Of a stretch of DNA of 64,000 bases, positions 1 through 8,399 are shown in pieces (position 1 is the stretch's first letter; each line of letters opens with the position of its first letter). Under the pieces are notes generated by a model. It saw nothing but the letters and a program-made list of their open reading frames with translations. It was not told where the DNA came from and searched no databases. Origin of the DNA: Terriglobia bacterium (GTDB lineage: Bacteria; Acidobacteriota; Terriglobia; Terriglobales; Acidobacteriaceae); assembly GCA_020073665.1 (NCBI GenBank), contig JAIQEU010000003.1, positions 124,001 through 188,000 of the forward strand. Direction: 5' to 3'. Made by a program: the position numbers and the translations under genes.

Positions 1-405
1 TCGCTGGGTTCGCGAAAATTCAACCTGATACTGATCGGATTCTTCGGAATCACTGCGCTGCTGCTGGCGACCGCCGGAGTGTTTGGCGTGATGGCGTATT
101 CGGTGAGCCGGCGCACGCGCGAATTCGGCGTGCGCGTCGCGCTTGGCGCCACATCCGGGGACGTGCTGCGCATGGTTCTGGGGCAAGGAATGCGCACCAT
201 CTTGATCGGCGTGGCGATTGGAATCGTGGGATCGTTCGCGCTGACGCAGACGGTGTCGTCGCTGCTGTTCGGCGTGACGGCAACAGATCCGGTCACATTC
301 GGGGGAGTGACGCTTTTGTTGGTCGCAGTGGCGCTGCTGGCTTGTTACATTCCGGCGAGGCGGGTGACGAAAGTGGATCCGATGGTGGCGTTGCGCTACG
401 AGTAG
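1..405 (+). CDS. ABC transporter permease, C-terminal fragment (FtsX/MacB type, ADOP-like)
   Basis: The reading frame is open from the first base, so the start lies outside the window; 134 residues are visible. Hydrophobic stretches near visible residues 9-30, 70-92 and 100-123 fit the last transmembrane helices of an FtsX/MacB-type permease. Between the first two is the cytoplasmic turn with [14 protein letters not shown], and the end reads [17 protein letters not shown]; both are hallmark motifs of the duplicated permeases common in Acidobacteria (ADOP). Such proteins usually act in export or lipoprotein-release-like systems, but the substrate cannot be deduced. The family and C-terminus are clear; the rest of the protein is not visible. 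Confidence 0.9.
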   Translation, partial: SLGSRKFNLILIGFFGITALLLATAGVFGVMAYSVSRRTREFGVRVALGATSGDVLRMVLGQGMRTILIGVAIGIVGSFALTQTVSSLLFGVTATDPVTFGGVTLLLVAVALLACYIPARRVTKVDPMVALRYE

Positions 406-687
406 CGGGCAATTGCGTTAATTCCCACTCATTGGCAGACGATGCGAATGAAGGGGGCACGCGGCAAACTCGTTGTCGAGAATTTTCCGTGAGGATCAAA
501 GTTCCAATTGAAATGGGGCGCCACCGATCCACCGAACCGGTGGGGCGTCCCGGATTAAGCACGTAATAAATGCCGAAACTCTGCCCGCCATTGGCCGTTT
601 GTGCAGACAAACTGGGGCCGGTTTGTTCTCACAATCGCGCTCCAGCGATACACTCAGACCTGGCGCTCGATTCGCCCTTGACGACTT

Positions 688-2106
688 ATGACACCTGAAG
701 AATTTCGCAAGACTGGGCACCAATTGATTGATTGGATCGCCGACTACCGTGCCCGGGTAGAGCAACTGCCGGTGATGGCCCGCACCGCGCCGGGTGAGAT
801 CAAAGCTCAGCTCCCGGACGCACCTCCGCAAGCTCCCGAGCCATTCGACGCCATCATTCACGATCTTGACCGGATTATTCTGCCGGGGTTATCGCACTGG
901 CAGCATCCCCGGTTCTTCGGATACTTTCCGTCGAATGGCCTGCTGGCCAGTGTACTCGGGGACTACGTCAGCACCGGCCTGGGCGTGCTTGGCATCTCCT
1001 GGCAGTCGAGCCCGGCCCTCACCGAGCTTGAGGAAGTAGTCACCGACTGGATGCGGCAGATGGTGGGCCTTTCCAGCGCGTGGAGCGGAGTCATTCAGGA
1101 CACGGCTTCCACCAGCAGCCTGGTGGCGCTGCTGTGTGCCCGCGAGAGAACAACCAACTACGGACTGAGCCGCGGCGGTCTGCAGGCCGAAGCGAAGCCG
1201 CTGGTGGTGTATGTCTCCGCTTACAGCCACAGCTCGGTTGACAAGGCCGCCCTGCTGGCAGGCTTCGGCCGTCACAACGTGCGGCTAGTGCCTCATGACC
1301 AAAACTACGCCATGCGGGCGGATGTGCTCGAAGAACTGGTTGAGCTTGATCTCGCCGCCAGCCTGCGGCCATGTGCCGTGGTGGCCACCACCGGCACCAC
1401 CACATCCACCGCGCTCGATCCCATCGAAGCCATCGCACGTGTTACCCAGAAGCACCGGCTCTGGCTGCACGTGGACGCGGCCATGGCGGGATCCGCCATG
1501 ATCCTTCCGGAGTGCCGCTGGATGTGGCAGGGAATTGAGGGAGCCGACTCCCTCATACTCAACGCTCACAAATGGTTAGGGGCGGCCTTCGATTGCTCCT
1601 TGTACTACGTCCGGGATTCCGAGCATCTGGTGCGGGTGATGTCCATCAACCCCAGCTACCTGCGCTCGGCCGCCGACAGCCAAGTGAAGAACCTGCGCGA
1701 TTGGGGGCTTCCGCTGGGACGCCGATTCCGCGCGCTGAAGCTCTGGTTCCTGATCCGCGAACAGGGTATAGAGGGTCTGCAGGCTCGTCTTCGCCGTGAC
1801 CTGGCCAACGCGCAGTGGTTGGCGGAGCAGGTGCGAAGCACGCCGAATTGGCGGGTACTGGCGCCGGTACCCTTGCAAACTGTCTGCGTACGCCACGAGC
1901 CGCCGGGATTGGAAGGAGACGCTCTGGACCGCCATACCCAAGCCTGGGCGGACCGGATCAATCGCTCGGGTCTTGCCTATCTCACGCCCTCGGTTCTGGA
2001 CGGCCGTTGGGTGGTGCGCATCTCGATTGGGACCGCGTCGACGGAGCGCGAGCATCTGCAGGCCTTGTGGCAAGCCATGCGCGAAGAGGCGGAGCGGCAG
2101 ACTTGA
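688..2106 (+). CDS. PLP-dependent group II decarboxylase (aromatic-L-amino-acid decarboxylase type)
   Basis: A 472-residue protein of full length for the group II amino acid decarboxylase family. The PLP lysine is Lys295 in LNAHKWLG, and the pyridine-nitrogen aspartate is Asp263 in HVDAAMAG. The N-terminus carries the family pattern around HWQHPRFFGYFPS. These enzymes convert an aromatic L-amino acid (Phe, Tyr, Trp or DOPA) to its amine and CO2 in the cytoplasm. Spacing and motifs resemble the DOPA/tyrosine/tryptophan decarboxylase branch more than glutamate decarboxylase, but the substrate is not fixed by what is visible. The gene stands alone and converges on the membrane protein gene that ends 15 bases downstream. 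Start ATG 688 has only a weak ribosome binding site. Confidence 0.93.
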   Translation: MTPEEFRKTGHQLIDWIADYRARVEQLPVMARTAPGEIKAQLPDAPPQAPEPFDAIIHDLDRIILPGLSHWQHPRFFGYFPSNGLLASVLGDYVSTGLGVLGISWQSSPALTELEEVVTDWMRQMVGLSSAWSGVIQDTASTSSLVALLCARERTTNYGLSRGGLQAEAKPLVVYVSAYSHSSVDKAALLAGFGRHNVRLVPHDQNYAMRADVLEELVELDLAASLRPCAVVATTGTTTSTALDPIEAIARVTQKHRLWLHVDAAMAGSAMILPECRWMWQGIEGADSLILNAHKWLGAAFDCSLYYVRDSEHLVRVMSINPSYLRSAADSQVKNLRDWGLPLGRRFRALKLWFLIREQGIEGLQARLRRDLANAQWLAEQVRSTPNWRVLAPVPLQTVCVRHEPPGLEGDALDRHTQAWADRINRSGLAYLTPSVLDGRWVVRISIGTASTEREHLQALWQAMREEAERQT

Positions 2107-2120
2107 TTCGGCCCCGAGCG

Positions 2121-3671
2121 TCAGCCGACGGAAGACGATACCGCGCGGGGCGGCGGATTTGATGCGCGGTAGACACGTGCCAGTCCCCAGGTGGCTGCGG
2201 CCAGGAACAAAAGCAGCGGACCCAGACTTGCCAACCCGCGTAACCCCGCGAGTTGTCCCAGGTTGAACGCACCATGGGCGTGGGTTAGACCTTCTTCGGC
2301 GGGAGTTAGCACCGATGTGGTAGTCAACGAAAGCTGCCCAGTGAAGAAGGACGGGCCGATCAGTTGCCACAGCGGACAAGAAATGGTTTCACCGGGGTGG
2401 GGCGTGGTCGCCGCGGCCATCAGGGAGAAGAGAGCTCCGCAGCCGGCGAGCACCGCCAGGAGCAGCCGCAGCCTGTGCTGTGCCCGGTCCCACACCGGCG
2501 CCAGCGCGACGCACAATACCGGTACACAAGCTCCCATATAACGTGGTCCGTAGGATGCGCTCCCTGTCCACACGGCAAACGAGGCATTGAACAACAGGAA
2601 GTAGACGGCGATTGCGCCCGCAGCCAGCGCAGCGCTCCGGCTTGCTGGATTTCTCGCCAGCATTCGCAAGCCGAAGGGAGCAGCACCTAGAACCGGCGCG
2701 GCGAGGATGAGCCCGCGCTTGCAGCCGAATAAGAGCTTAAAGGCCACATCAATCCTGGGGTAGGTCAGGCCCATGTAGCCGCGCTGCATCCAGGGAAATG
2801 CTCCCTGCCCGTAATAGGAATAGCTGGGGCGCAAGGCGGAGCCGAACGCGAGCCGCTGGTACCCCAGCAGGACGGAGAGGCAAATCGCGGCGCCCAGCGC
2901 AATTCCAGCCGCCGTTTGCCATGGTGCAACGCGATGATCGCGCCAGACCTGGGCTAAACCGAATAGCGCGAGAATCGCGGCTGCGGGCGCAGCCGGATAC
3001 TCGGTGACCGTGGCCCATCCGGCAGCCAGACCGAGCGCCAGTCCCCACAGGGCTCTGCCTCGTGGACTGGCTGCATCGGGAAGCATTACCGCACAACCAA
3101 AACCGAACAGCAGCAATGCTCCTGACAACGCGTGGCTCCACAACAACGTGGCCCAGGGCCACACCGGTGTGGCCAGGCCCATAGCGAGGGCGGCGAAGAC
3201 AGCTCCACTCAGCCCGCTTCCAAGTTTCCAGGCAATCAGAAAAAGTGCGATGCAGGCTAACGAGGTTGGCAACGCCACGACAACAACAGTTGCCAGGTAG
3301 GCTGTGGCCACCAATCCGTCGAGCGATTGCGGATCCAGGCCCGGGACGCGCAGCAACGGTCGAAGCGCGGCCGCGACGGGAACCGCCATCAAGACCAGCC
3401 CCGGTGCCTTGTCGGAATAGTAGTGTCCCTGATAGACGGCCTTGTCCTGGGTATTTTCGTGATACGCGTCGATGCGCAGGGTGTGCTGGTCGAGAATGGC
3501 TCGCAGCAGGTCAAACCGCGAGTTGGGGTTCCAACCTCCGCCCTGGTAAAAATAGCCGAAGCAAACCAGGGTGATGCTGCCGATGAGAAGTGCGATGATG
3601 CGGATCGAGCTCTTTGCGGGCGCTGCGCCAATCGCGGCGACACGTACGGGGGCTGCAGAATCGGTTGCCAC
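2121..3671 (-). CDS. polytopic membrane protein, possibly GT-C glycosyltransferase-like
   Basis: A 516-residue protein with about ten hydrophobic segments starting near residue 23 and running to the C-terminus. After the first helix comes a polar loop (residues about 42-90) with NSRFDLLRAIL and YYSDKAPG. A periplasmic loop of this kind with an acidic residue between the first two helices is typical of GT-C glycosyltransferases and related Acidobacterial membrane proteins, so a glycosyl- or mannosyltransferase-like role is possible but unproven. The start appears to be GTG at 3671. The gene converges on the decarboxylase gene and shares no operon with visible neighbours. I do not recognise a specific function. 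Confidence 0.8.
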   Translation of the reverse strand: MATDSAAPVRVAAIGAAPAKSSIRIIALLIGSITLVCFGYFYQGGGWNPNSRFDLLRAILDQHTLRIDAYHENTQDKAVYQGHYYSDKAPGLVLMAVPVAAALRPLLRVPGLDPQSLDGLVATAYLATVVVVALPTSLACIALFLIAWKLGSGLSGAVFAALAMGLATPVWPWATLLWSHALSGALLLFGFGCAVMLPDAASPRGRALWGLALGLAAGWATVTEYPAAPAAAILALFGLAQVWRDHRVAPWQTAAGIALGAAICLSVLLGYQRLAFGSALRPSYSYYGQGAFPWMQRGYMGLTYPRIDVAFKLLFGCKRGLILAAPVLGAAPFGLRMLARNPASRSAALAAGAIAVYFLLFNASFAVWTGSASYGPRYMGACVPVLCVALAPVWDRAQHRLRLLLAVLAGCGALFSLMAAATTPHPGETISCPLWQLIGPSFFTGQLSLTTTSVLTPAEEGLTHAHGAFNLGQLAGLRGLASLGPLLLFLAAATWGLARVYRASNPPPRAVSSSVG

Positions 3672-3916
3672 GGATGCGCCGGATTATAGCGGATAAGGGC
3701 GGCGCGCGGATAACAGATCCTGGTACAGGTCTCCGCCATCACCGGGACTCCAACGAGCTCCCATGAGGTTACAGGAAACTCGGAAGCCACATTAGGCTCG
3801 ATATTCTCCGCTTGACGGCAGTTCGGGATGAACTGACAGAAACAAGCTGCAGACGGCGATTCCGCCACTGGTTTCGGAGCCGGGAAATCAGGCCGTCCAA
3901 GGTACACTGTTCCAAC

Positions 3917-5086
3917 ATGAATCTCCTGATCAGCAATGCCAATGGGACGGGGCGCGAGCCAACCCGATGGAAAACCGTGGCGAAGTGGCTGAAGCTGGAG
4001 GCCATCTCGTTCCTGGTGTGGGGGCTACTGTCGATCGGCTACGCCTTCCAGCAGGCTCACATGGATTGGGTCCTGCAACATCGGCATACCTCGGTTTACC
4101 AGATGCTGATCATTGGCCTCAAGAACTATGAGATCATCGCCTTCCTCACGCCATTCGTGATCTGGATCACCGGGAAAGCGGATTTCCGTCGCACGCGTGT
4201 GTTGTCGTCTGCCCTGATTCATGTTTGTGGTTTCTTCTGTTTTGTGGCAGTCCAGTCCTCGCTGAGGGTGGGGTTGTTTGCGGTGCATGATCCCACAACG
4301 TTCGCCGTCATTCCGCGTAGCTTTTCCCTGATGGAATCGATGTTCTGGTTCTTCTTGAATGACGATGTCTTCATTTACTTTCCGATCGTGGGCATGACCA
4401 TTGGGTACCAGTATCATCGCCAGTCGCAAGACCGTGAACTGGCGGAGTCGAAGCTGCAGGCACAACTGGCCAGAGCACAACTGCAAATTCTCAAGATGCA
4501 GCTGCACCCTCATTTCCTGTTCAATACGCTGCACGCTATTTCCACACTGGTGGGAAAGGATCCGAAGCAGGCCAAGAAAATGATTGCCTTGCTCAGCGAC
4601 CTGTTGCGAATGGCGATTGACTACGGCAGCACCCAGGAAGTTCCGTTGAAGGAAGAAGTGGAATTCGTCGCCAAGTACCTGGAGATTGAGAACGTTCGCT
4701 TCCAGGAAAACCTGACCACCAGCTTCGAAATCCCACCGGACACGTTAAGCGCGTTGGTGCCAAACCTGCTGCTGCAACCGCTGGTCGAGAATGCAGTGAA
4801 GCACGGTGTCTGTGCCCTGGCGCGCGGCGGACGGGTCGAGGTATCGGCTGAGCATCGGGGCGGCCAACTGGTGTTACGCGTGCGTGACAATGGTCCCGGC
4901 ATACCTGCCACCGCCCGCAACGGGAGCAATGGGCTGGGATTGAAAATTACCCGCGCCCGGCTGGAACAGCTTTACGGCAGCAACCAGTCGTTGCGGCTGG
5001 AGAATCTGAGTTCCGGCGGCCTGAGCGTTTCCATTCAGATTCCCTTCCGCACGGCGAGCCCGGAACTTGAGGAAGCCCAAGCATGA
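3917..5086 (+). CDS. LytS-family sensor histidine kinase
   Basis: Reading from ATG 3917 gives 389 residues; the frame is open upstream to a TTG at 3812, but the 35 extra residues are Arg-rich and look non-coding. Four or five membrane segments lie near residues 27-46, 65-86, 97-121 and 137-163. The His_kinase (PF06580) core follows, with phosphoacceptor His199 in HPHFLFNTL, then an HATPase domain with N box LLLQPLVENAVKHG, DNGPGI and GLGLKI. It should phosphorylate the LytTR regulator encoded next: the stop overlaps that gene's ATG by four bases. The input signal is unknown; membrane sensor kinases of this class often sense envelope state. Confidence 0.93.
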   Translation: MNLLISNANGTGREPTRWKTVAKWLKLEAISFLVWGLLSIGYAFQQAHMDWVLQHRHTSVYQMLIIGLKNYEIIAFLTPFVIWITGKADFRRTRVLSSALIHVCGFFCFVAVQSSLRVGLFAVHDPTTFAVIPRSFSLMESMFWFFLNDDVFIYFPIVGMTIGYQYHRQSQDRELAESKLQAQLARAQLQILKMQLHPHFLFNTLHAISTLVGKDPKQAKKMIALLSDLLRMAIDYGSTQEVPLKEEVEFVAKYLEIENVRFQENLTTSFEIPPDTLSALVPNLLLQPLVENAVKHGVCALARGGRVEVSAEHRGGQLVLRVRDNGPGIPATARNGSNGLGLKITRARLEQLYGSNQSLRLENLSSGGLSVSIQIPFRTASPELEEAQA

Positions 5087-5895
5087 TTCGAGCCCTGATA
5101 GTGGATGACGAAGCTTTGGCACGAGAAGCGCTGCGTGAGATTCTGCAGGACGATGCGTCCTTCGAAGTGGTGAAGGAGTGCAAGAACGGCAAGGAGGCGG
5201 TGCAGGCAATCCAGAAAGAAAAGCTGGATGTGGTTTTTCTTGACGTCCGCATGCCCCTGCTGGACGGCTTCGAGGTGATCGAGCAAGTAGGCGTGGACAA
5301 GATGCCCCTTACGATTTTTGTCACTGCCTATGACTCGTTTGCGATCAAGGCTTTTGAGGCGCAGGCCCTGGATTATGTGCTTAAACCCTTTGACGAGGAG
5401 CGTTTCCGTAAGACCATTGAGCGCATCAAGCGGCAGTTAAGCCGGGACTCGGCCGAGGGTGTGACTCGCAAGACAGAGTCGGCGGCGCCTGAGGGTTTGG
5501 AAGACAAACTACGCGCCGTTCTGGATGCCTACAAACCGGGGTACCTGGACCGCCTGCCGGTGCGCACTTCAGGGCGGGTCGTCTTCCTGCAGATGGCGGA
5601 GATCCGCTGGATCGAGTCGGCGGGAAATTACGTGCAGATCTTTACCGGGGAAGAACCCGTCATTATGAGGGAAACGCTCAGCAACCTGGAGCAGCGGCTC
5701 GATCCCAACCGTTTCATTCGCATCCATCGCTCGACCATCGTGAATGTGGAGCATGTCAAAGAACTGCGGCCGTGGTACACGGGGGAATACATCGTGATCA
5801 TGAACGGGGGCAAGGAACTCACCCTCGCCAGACGTTACCGCCACCTGTTGAAGCGCCTTTTGAACGAACCCGTGGAGGAAGCCAGCGGCGAGTGA
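5083..5895 (+). CDS. LytTR-type response regulator
   Basis: A 270-residue protein with an N-terminal receiver domain (residues 1-120) and a C-terminal LytTR DNA-binding domain (about 165-265). The receiver has the acidic pair VDDE at 8-10, phosphoacceptor Asp54 in FLDVRMP, Thr81 and Lys101 in VLKPF. The LytTR part contains RIHRSTIVNVEHV, the typical core. A Ser/Thr/Glu-rich linker separates the domains. The start codon overlaps the end of the LytS-like kinase gene, so the two form a classical two-component operon. Target genes are not evident. No LytTR direct-repeat site was found with confidence upstream of the pair. Confidence 0.95.
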   Translation: MIRALIVDDEALAREALREILQDDASFEVVKECKNGKEAVQAIQKEKLDVVFLDVRMPLLDGFEVIEQVGVDKMPLTIFVTAYDSFAIKAFEAQALDYVLKPFDEERFRKTIERIKRQLSRDSAEGVTRKTESAAPEGLEDKLRAVLDAYKPGYLDRLPVRTSGRVVFLQMAEIRWIESAGNYVQIFTGEEPVIMRETLSNLEQRLDPNRFIRIHRSTIVNVEHVKELRPWYTGEYIVIMNGGKELTLARRYRHLLKRLLNEPVEEASGE

Positions 5896-5968
5896 GTGCA
5901 CCGCCGGTCCAAGGCTATAATCCAGGTAGCACGCCAAGATGCTGTTGGCAGTGGCAAAGGAGGGCGGC

Positions 5969-6163
5969 ATGCAACCCGCAAGCGAATCGAAACCCAAGCC
6001 AAGCCCCGAGCCGTCCCCGGCAGTCGAGCATGTGGAAGGCGCCCATCAACTGCTCAAGGCGCTGCAAGAGAGGATCGGGAAACATCCCGAGCTTGGCGAA
6101 GCGATCCTCAAGCTGGAGATGGCGCTGAATACTCTTACCATCAAGACCGGTGCCATGCTATAG
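5969..6163 (+). CDS. small protein of unknown function (64 aa)
   Basis: The open frame starts upstream, but ATG 5969 has a strong ribosome binding site (AAGGAGGG at 5957-5964) and gives a 64-residue protein. The N-terminus is Pro/Ser/Lys-rich and probably disordered; the remainder (HQLLKALQERIGKHPELGEAILKLEMALNTLTIKTG) is predicted to be helical. It follows the LytTR regulator by about 70 bases on the same strand and could be cotranscribed with it. The function is unknown. The good ribosome binding site argues that it is a real gene. Confidence 0.55.
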   Translation: MQPASESKPKPSPEPSPAVEHVEGAHQLLKALQERIGKHPELGEAILKLEMALNTLTIKTGAML

Positions 6164-6190
6164 CGGGCCGCGCCCTCGCGAGCACGGGTA

Positions 6191-7999
6191 TCAGCTGCTT
6201 TTTTCGGTCAACTCCGCCCAGCGCGTGTACAGCTCATCCACGATTTTCTGGGCCTGCTCCAGTTCAGCATTGGCGTCAATCAGCCGAGCAGCATCGCTGA
6301 CGATCGCCGGATCATCGAAAGCAGCGCGTTTTTCCTGCAACAGTTTCTCCGCTTCCGCGATCCGCTGCTCGATGGTGGCAAACTCGCGGGCTTCCAGGTA
6401 GGAGAGTTTTTTCTTTCCAGGAAATGACGCTGCCTCTCGCGGCGAGCCTGCGTTCCTCTCCTGGCGTGCAACTCTGGTGGGCTGTTCCCGCCGGGCCTGC
6501 CAGGCTTCCCACTGCGAATAGTCTGCAAACGTGGAAGCGCCGCCTTGGCCATCCAGCCCCAAAACGACGGTTGAAATCCGATCCAACATGTAGCGATCAT
6601 GTGTCACCAGGACCAAGGCTCCGCGGTACTCGAGCAGGCTTTCTTCGAGAATCTCGAGCGTGGGTATGTCGAGGTCGTTAGTCGGCTCGTCCAGCAGCAG
6701 CACATCCGCCGGCTGAAGCATGAGCTGCGCGATCAACACGCGGGCCCGCTCGCCGCCCGACAGGCGGCTTAAGGGCTGGTTGAGTTGCTCCCCAGTAAAC
6801 AGGAATCGCGCCGCCCAGGAGGCGACGTGGACGACCCGGTCCTGATACACCACGGAGTCACTCTCGGGCGCCAGCGCCCGGCGGAGCGTCAATTCCGGAT
6901 CAAGCTCCCGCGTCTGATCGAAATACACCACCCGCAAGAAATCGGCACGACGAATCTCTCCGGTGCGGGGAGAAATCTCGCCGCGCAGCAGGCGAAGCAG
7001 CGTGGTCTTCCCGCTGCCGTTCGGCCCCACCAGGCCCACCCGTATGCCCGCGGTGACGGCAAAATCGAGGCCGTCAAACAGCGTGCGACCCCCAATGGCG
7101 TAGCCGATTTGATCGAGCTCGATCAACCGCTTGGTCTTGCGGTCGGTGGCGGAGAAATCGATTTGCGCCGTCGCCGTGCGCGTTCTGGCGTTCAGGTCTG
7201 CCAGCTCGCTGATCATCTCGTTGGCCTGGTTGATCCGAGCTTTGGCCTTGGTGGCGCGGGCCTTGGGGCCGCGGCGCAGCCATTCAATTTCTGTGCGTAC
7301 CCGGTTCTCCAGGGCTTCCTGATGCTTGGCCTGGGCGTGGAGGTATTCCTCCTTCTTCTCCAGGAAAGTGCTGTAGTTTCCGTGGACACGCAGAATCCCG
7401 TCCGGGTAGGCACGGTTGAGTTCGGCCATTTCCGTGGCTACATTCTCCAGAAAATAGCGATCGTGACTGACCACGACACAGGCAAAGGCCGCGTTCTCCA
7501 GGAGAGCTTCGAGCCACTCAATGCCCGCGAGATCCAGATGGTTGGTGGGTTCGTCGAGCAGAAGGATGTCAGGATGCTGCACCAACGCCTCCGCGATGGC
7601 CAGGCGTTTCTGCCAGCCTCCGGACAGCTTCGCAGCTTCTGCCTCGAAGTCCTCGAAGCCGGTGCGGCCCAGAGTCTCTGCCAACCGGGCCTCCTGCTCG
7701 GCTTGCGGAACTGCCGCCCGCTGCAGGGCCTGACCGATGACTGAGCGAATCGAATCGCCCGGGGCGAAGCGCGAGTCCTGCTTCACGTAGCTGAGCTTGG
7801 TGTGCTTACGAATGGCTACGTCACCGCCGTCGGCATGGATATGGCCAGCCAGGATTCCCAGCAGCGTGGATTTCCCCGAGCCGTTGGGTCCGATCAGTCC
7901 AATCCGGTCACCTTCCGAGACCGTGAACGAAACGTCCTGGAACAGCGGGGCGGCTCCGTAGGCCATGGCAAGGCCTTGTGCATTGATGATCGGGGGCAA
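6191..7999 (-). CDS. uup: ABC-F family ATPase Uup
   Basis: A 602-residue soluble protein with two ABC ATPase domains and no membrane segments. Walker A motifs read GPNGSGKST and GPNGSGKTT, signature motifs LSGGWQKR and LSGGERAR, and Walker B is followed by DEPTNHLD and DEPTNDLD. The linker between them is rich in charged helices (the ABC-F P-site tRNA-interaction motif). The last 70 residues are a charged coiled coil, which is characteristic of Uup rather than EttA. ABC-F proteins act on stalled ribosomes; Uup also influences precise excision of transposons. The start is TTG at 7999 immediately after an in-frame stop, with GAGGAGAG upstream. Confidence 0.93.
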   Translation of the reverse strand: MPPIINAQGLAMAYGAAPLFQDVSFTVSEGDRIGLIGPNGSGKSTLLGILAGHIHADGGDVAIRKHTKLSYVKQDSRFAPGDSIRSVIGQALQRAAVPQAEQEARLAETLGRTGFEDFEAEAAKLSGGWQKRLAIAEALVQHPDILLLDEPTNHLDLAGIEWLEALLENAAFACVVVSHDRYFLENVATEMAELNRAYPDGILRVHGNYSTFLEKKEEYLHAQAKHQEALENRVRTEIEWLRRGPKARATKAKARINQANEMISELADLNARTRTATAQIDFSATDRKTKRLIELDQIGYAIGGRTLFDGLDFAVTAGIRVGLVGPNGSGKTTLLRLLRGEISPRTGEIRRADFLRVVYFDQTRELDPELTLRRALAPESDSVVYQDRVVHVASWAARFLFTGEQLNQPLSRLSGGERARVLIAQLMLQPADVLLLDEPTNDLDIPTLEILEESLLEYRGALVLVTHDRYMLDRISTVVLGLDGQGGASTFADYSQWEAWQARREQPTRVARQERNAGSPREAASFPGKKKLSYLEAREFATIEQRIAEAEKLLQEKRAAFDDPAIVSDAARLIDANAELEQAQKIVDELYTRWAELTEKSS

Positions 8000-8246
8000 T
8001 TATGCGGTTCTCTCCTCGAATGGCATGCATTGAGAATATCAGGACAGTAAGCTGGGGAACGAACCCGAGCCGGAACGGATCCGGCACAGGTCACCGAAAA
8101 CGACCGCGGCGTCTACCACACCGCCCCCCGGAAAGAAGGCCCGGGTGTGCTCCATCACCAGACAGGGAAGAGGTGTGTAGTGACTCGCCCTGAGAGCACC
8201 ACCTACTACCAGAGTTCGTTGTTATAACGCCCACCCCTACGCAATG

Positions 8247-8278
8247 ATTTGCACATAGACGTACGTATATATGCAAAT
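8247..8278. promoter_or_regulatory. 32-bp palindrome, probable operator
   Basis: The left half reads ATTTGCACATAGACGT, and the right half read on the opposite strand is ATTTGCATATATACGT: 14 of 16 positions match, with ACGTACGT at the exact centre. The 3' edge is nine bases upstream of a -35-like hexamer. The centre lies about 60 bases upstream of the inferred transcription start, where class I activators bind. Basis: the palindrome is seen directly; the role is inferred. Confidence 0.6.
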
Positions 8279-8287
8279 TCATTCATC

Positions 8288-8316
8288 TTGACGGACATCG
8301 GGGGGCACTGCAGAAT
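8288..8316 (+). promoter_or_regulatory. sigma70-like promoter of the EXORDIUM-like gene
   Basis: TTGACG at 8288-8293 and CAGAAT at 8311-8316 are separated by exactly 17 bases, about 85 bases upstream of the ATG. This agrees well with the -35/-10 consensus and gives a leader of roughly 75 bases. Confidence 0.5.
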
Positions 8317-8399
8317 AACCGGGCGTCAGCAGCGAAGGTTTGCTCGTGTGGGGCAGCGACTTCGTTTCCGTTCCCAATCCTGTGAGGAGAATCCTGTAA

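Larger units (their letters stand above)
8000..8399. other. 400-bp intergenic region upstream of the EXORDIUM-like gene
   Basis: No convincing gene is present between the divergent uup and EXORDIUM-like starts. The right half holds a 32-bp near-perfect palindrome (8247-8278) and a promoter-like pair (8288-8316), described separately. GAGGAG near 8386-8391 serves as ribosome binding site for the ATG at 8400. Short open frames in the left half lack ribosome binding sites and resemble nothing known to me. Confidence 0.6.

Noticed and set aside
529-543. CCACCG-AAC-CGGTGG hairpin after the permease fragment
   Set aside because: No T run follows and the stem is only six bases; not supported as a terminator.
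3812-3916. 35-residue N-terminal extension of the LytS-like kinase from a TTG
   Set aside because: Arg-rich, no membrane segment, no ribosome binding site; ATG 3917 is preferred.
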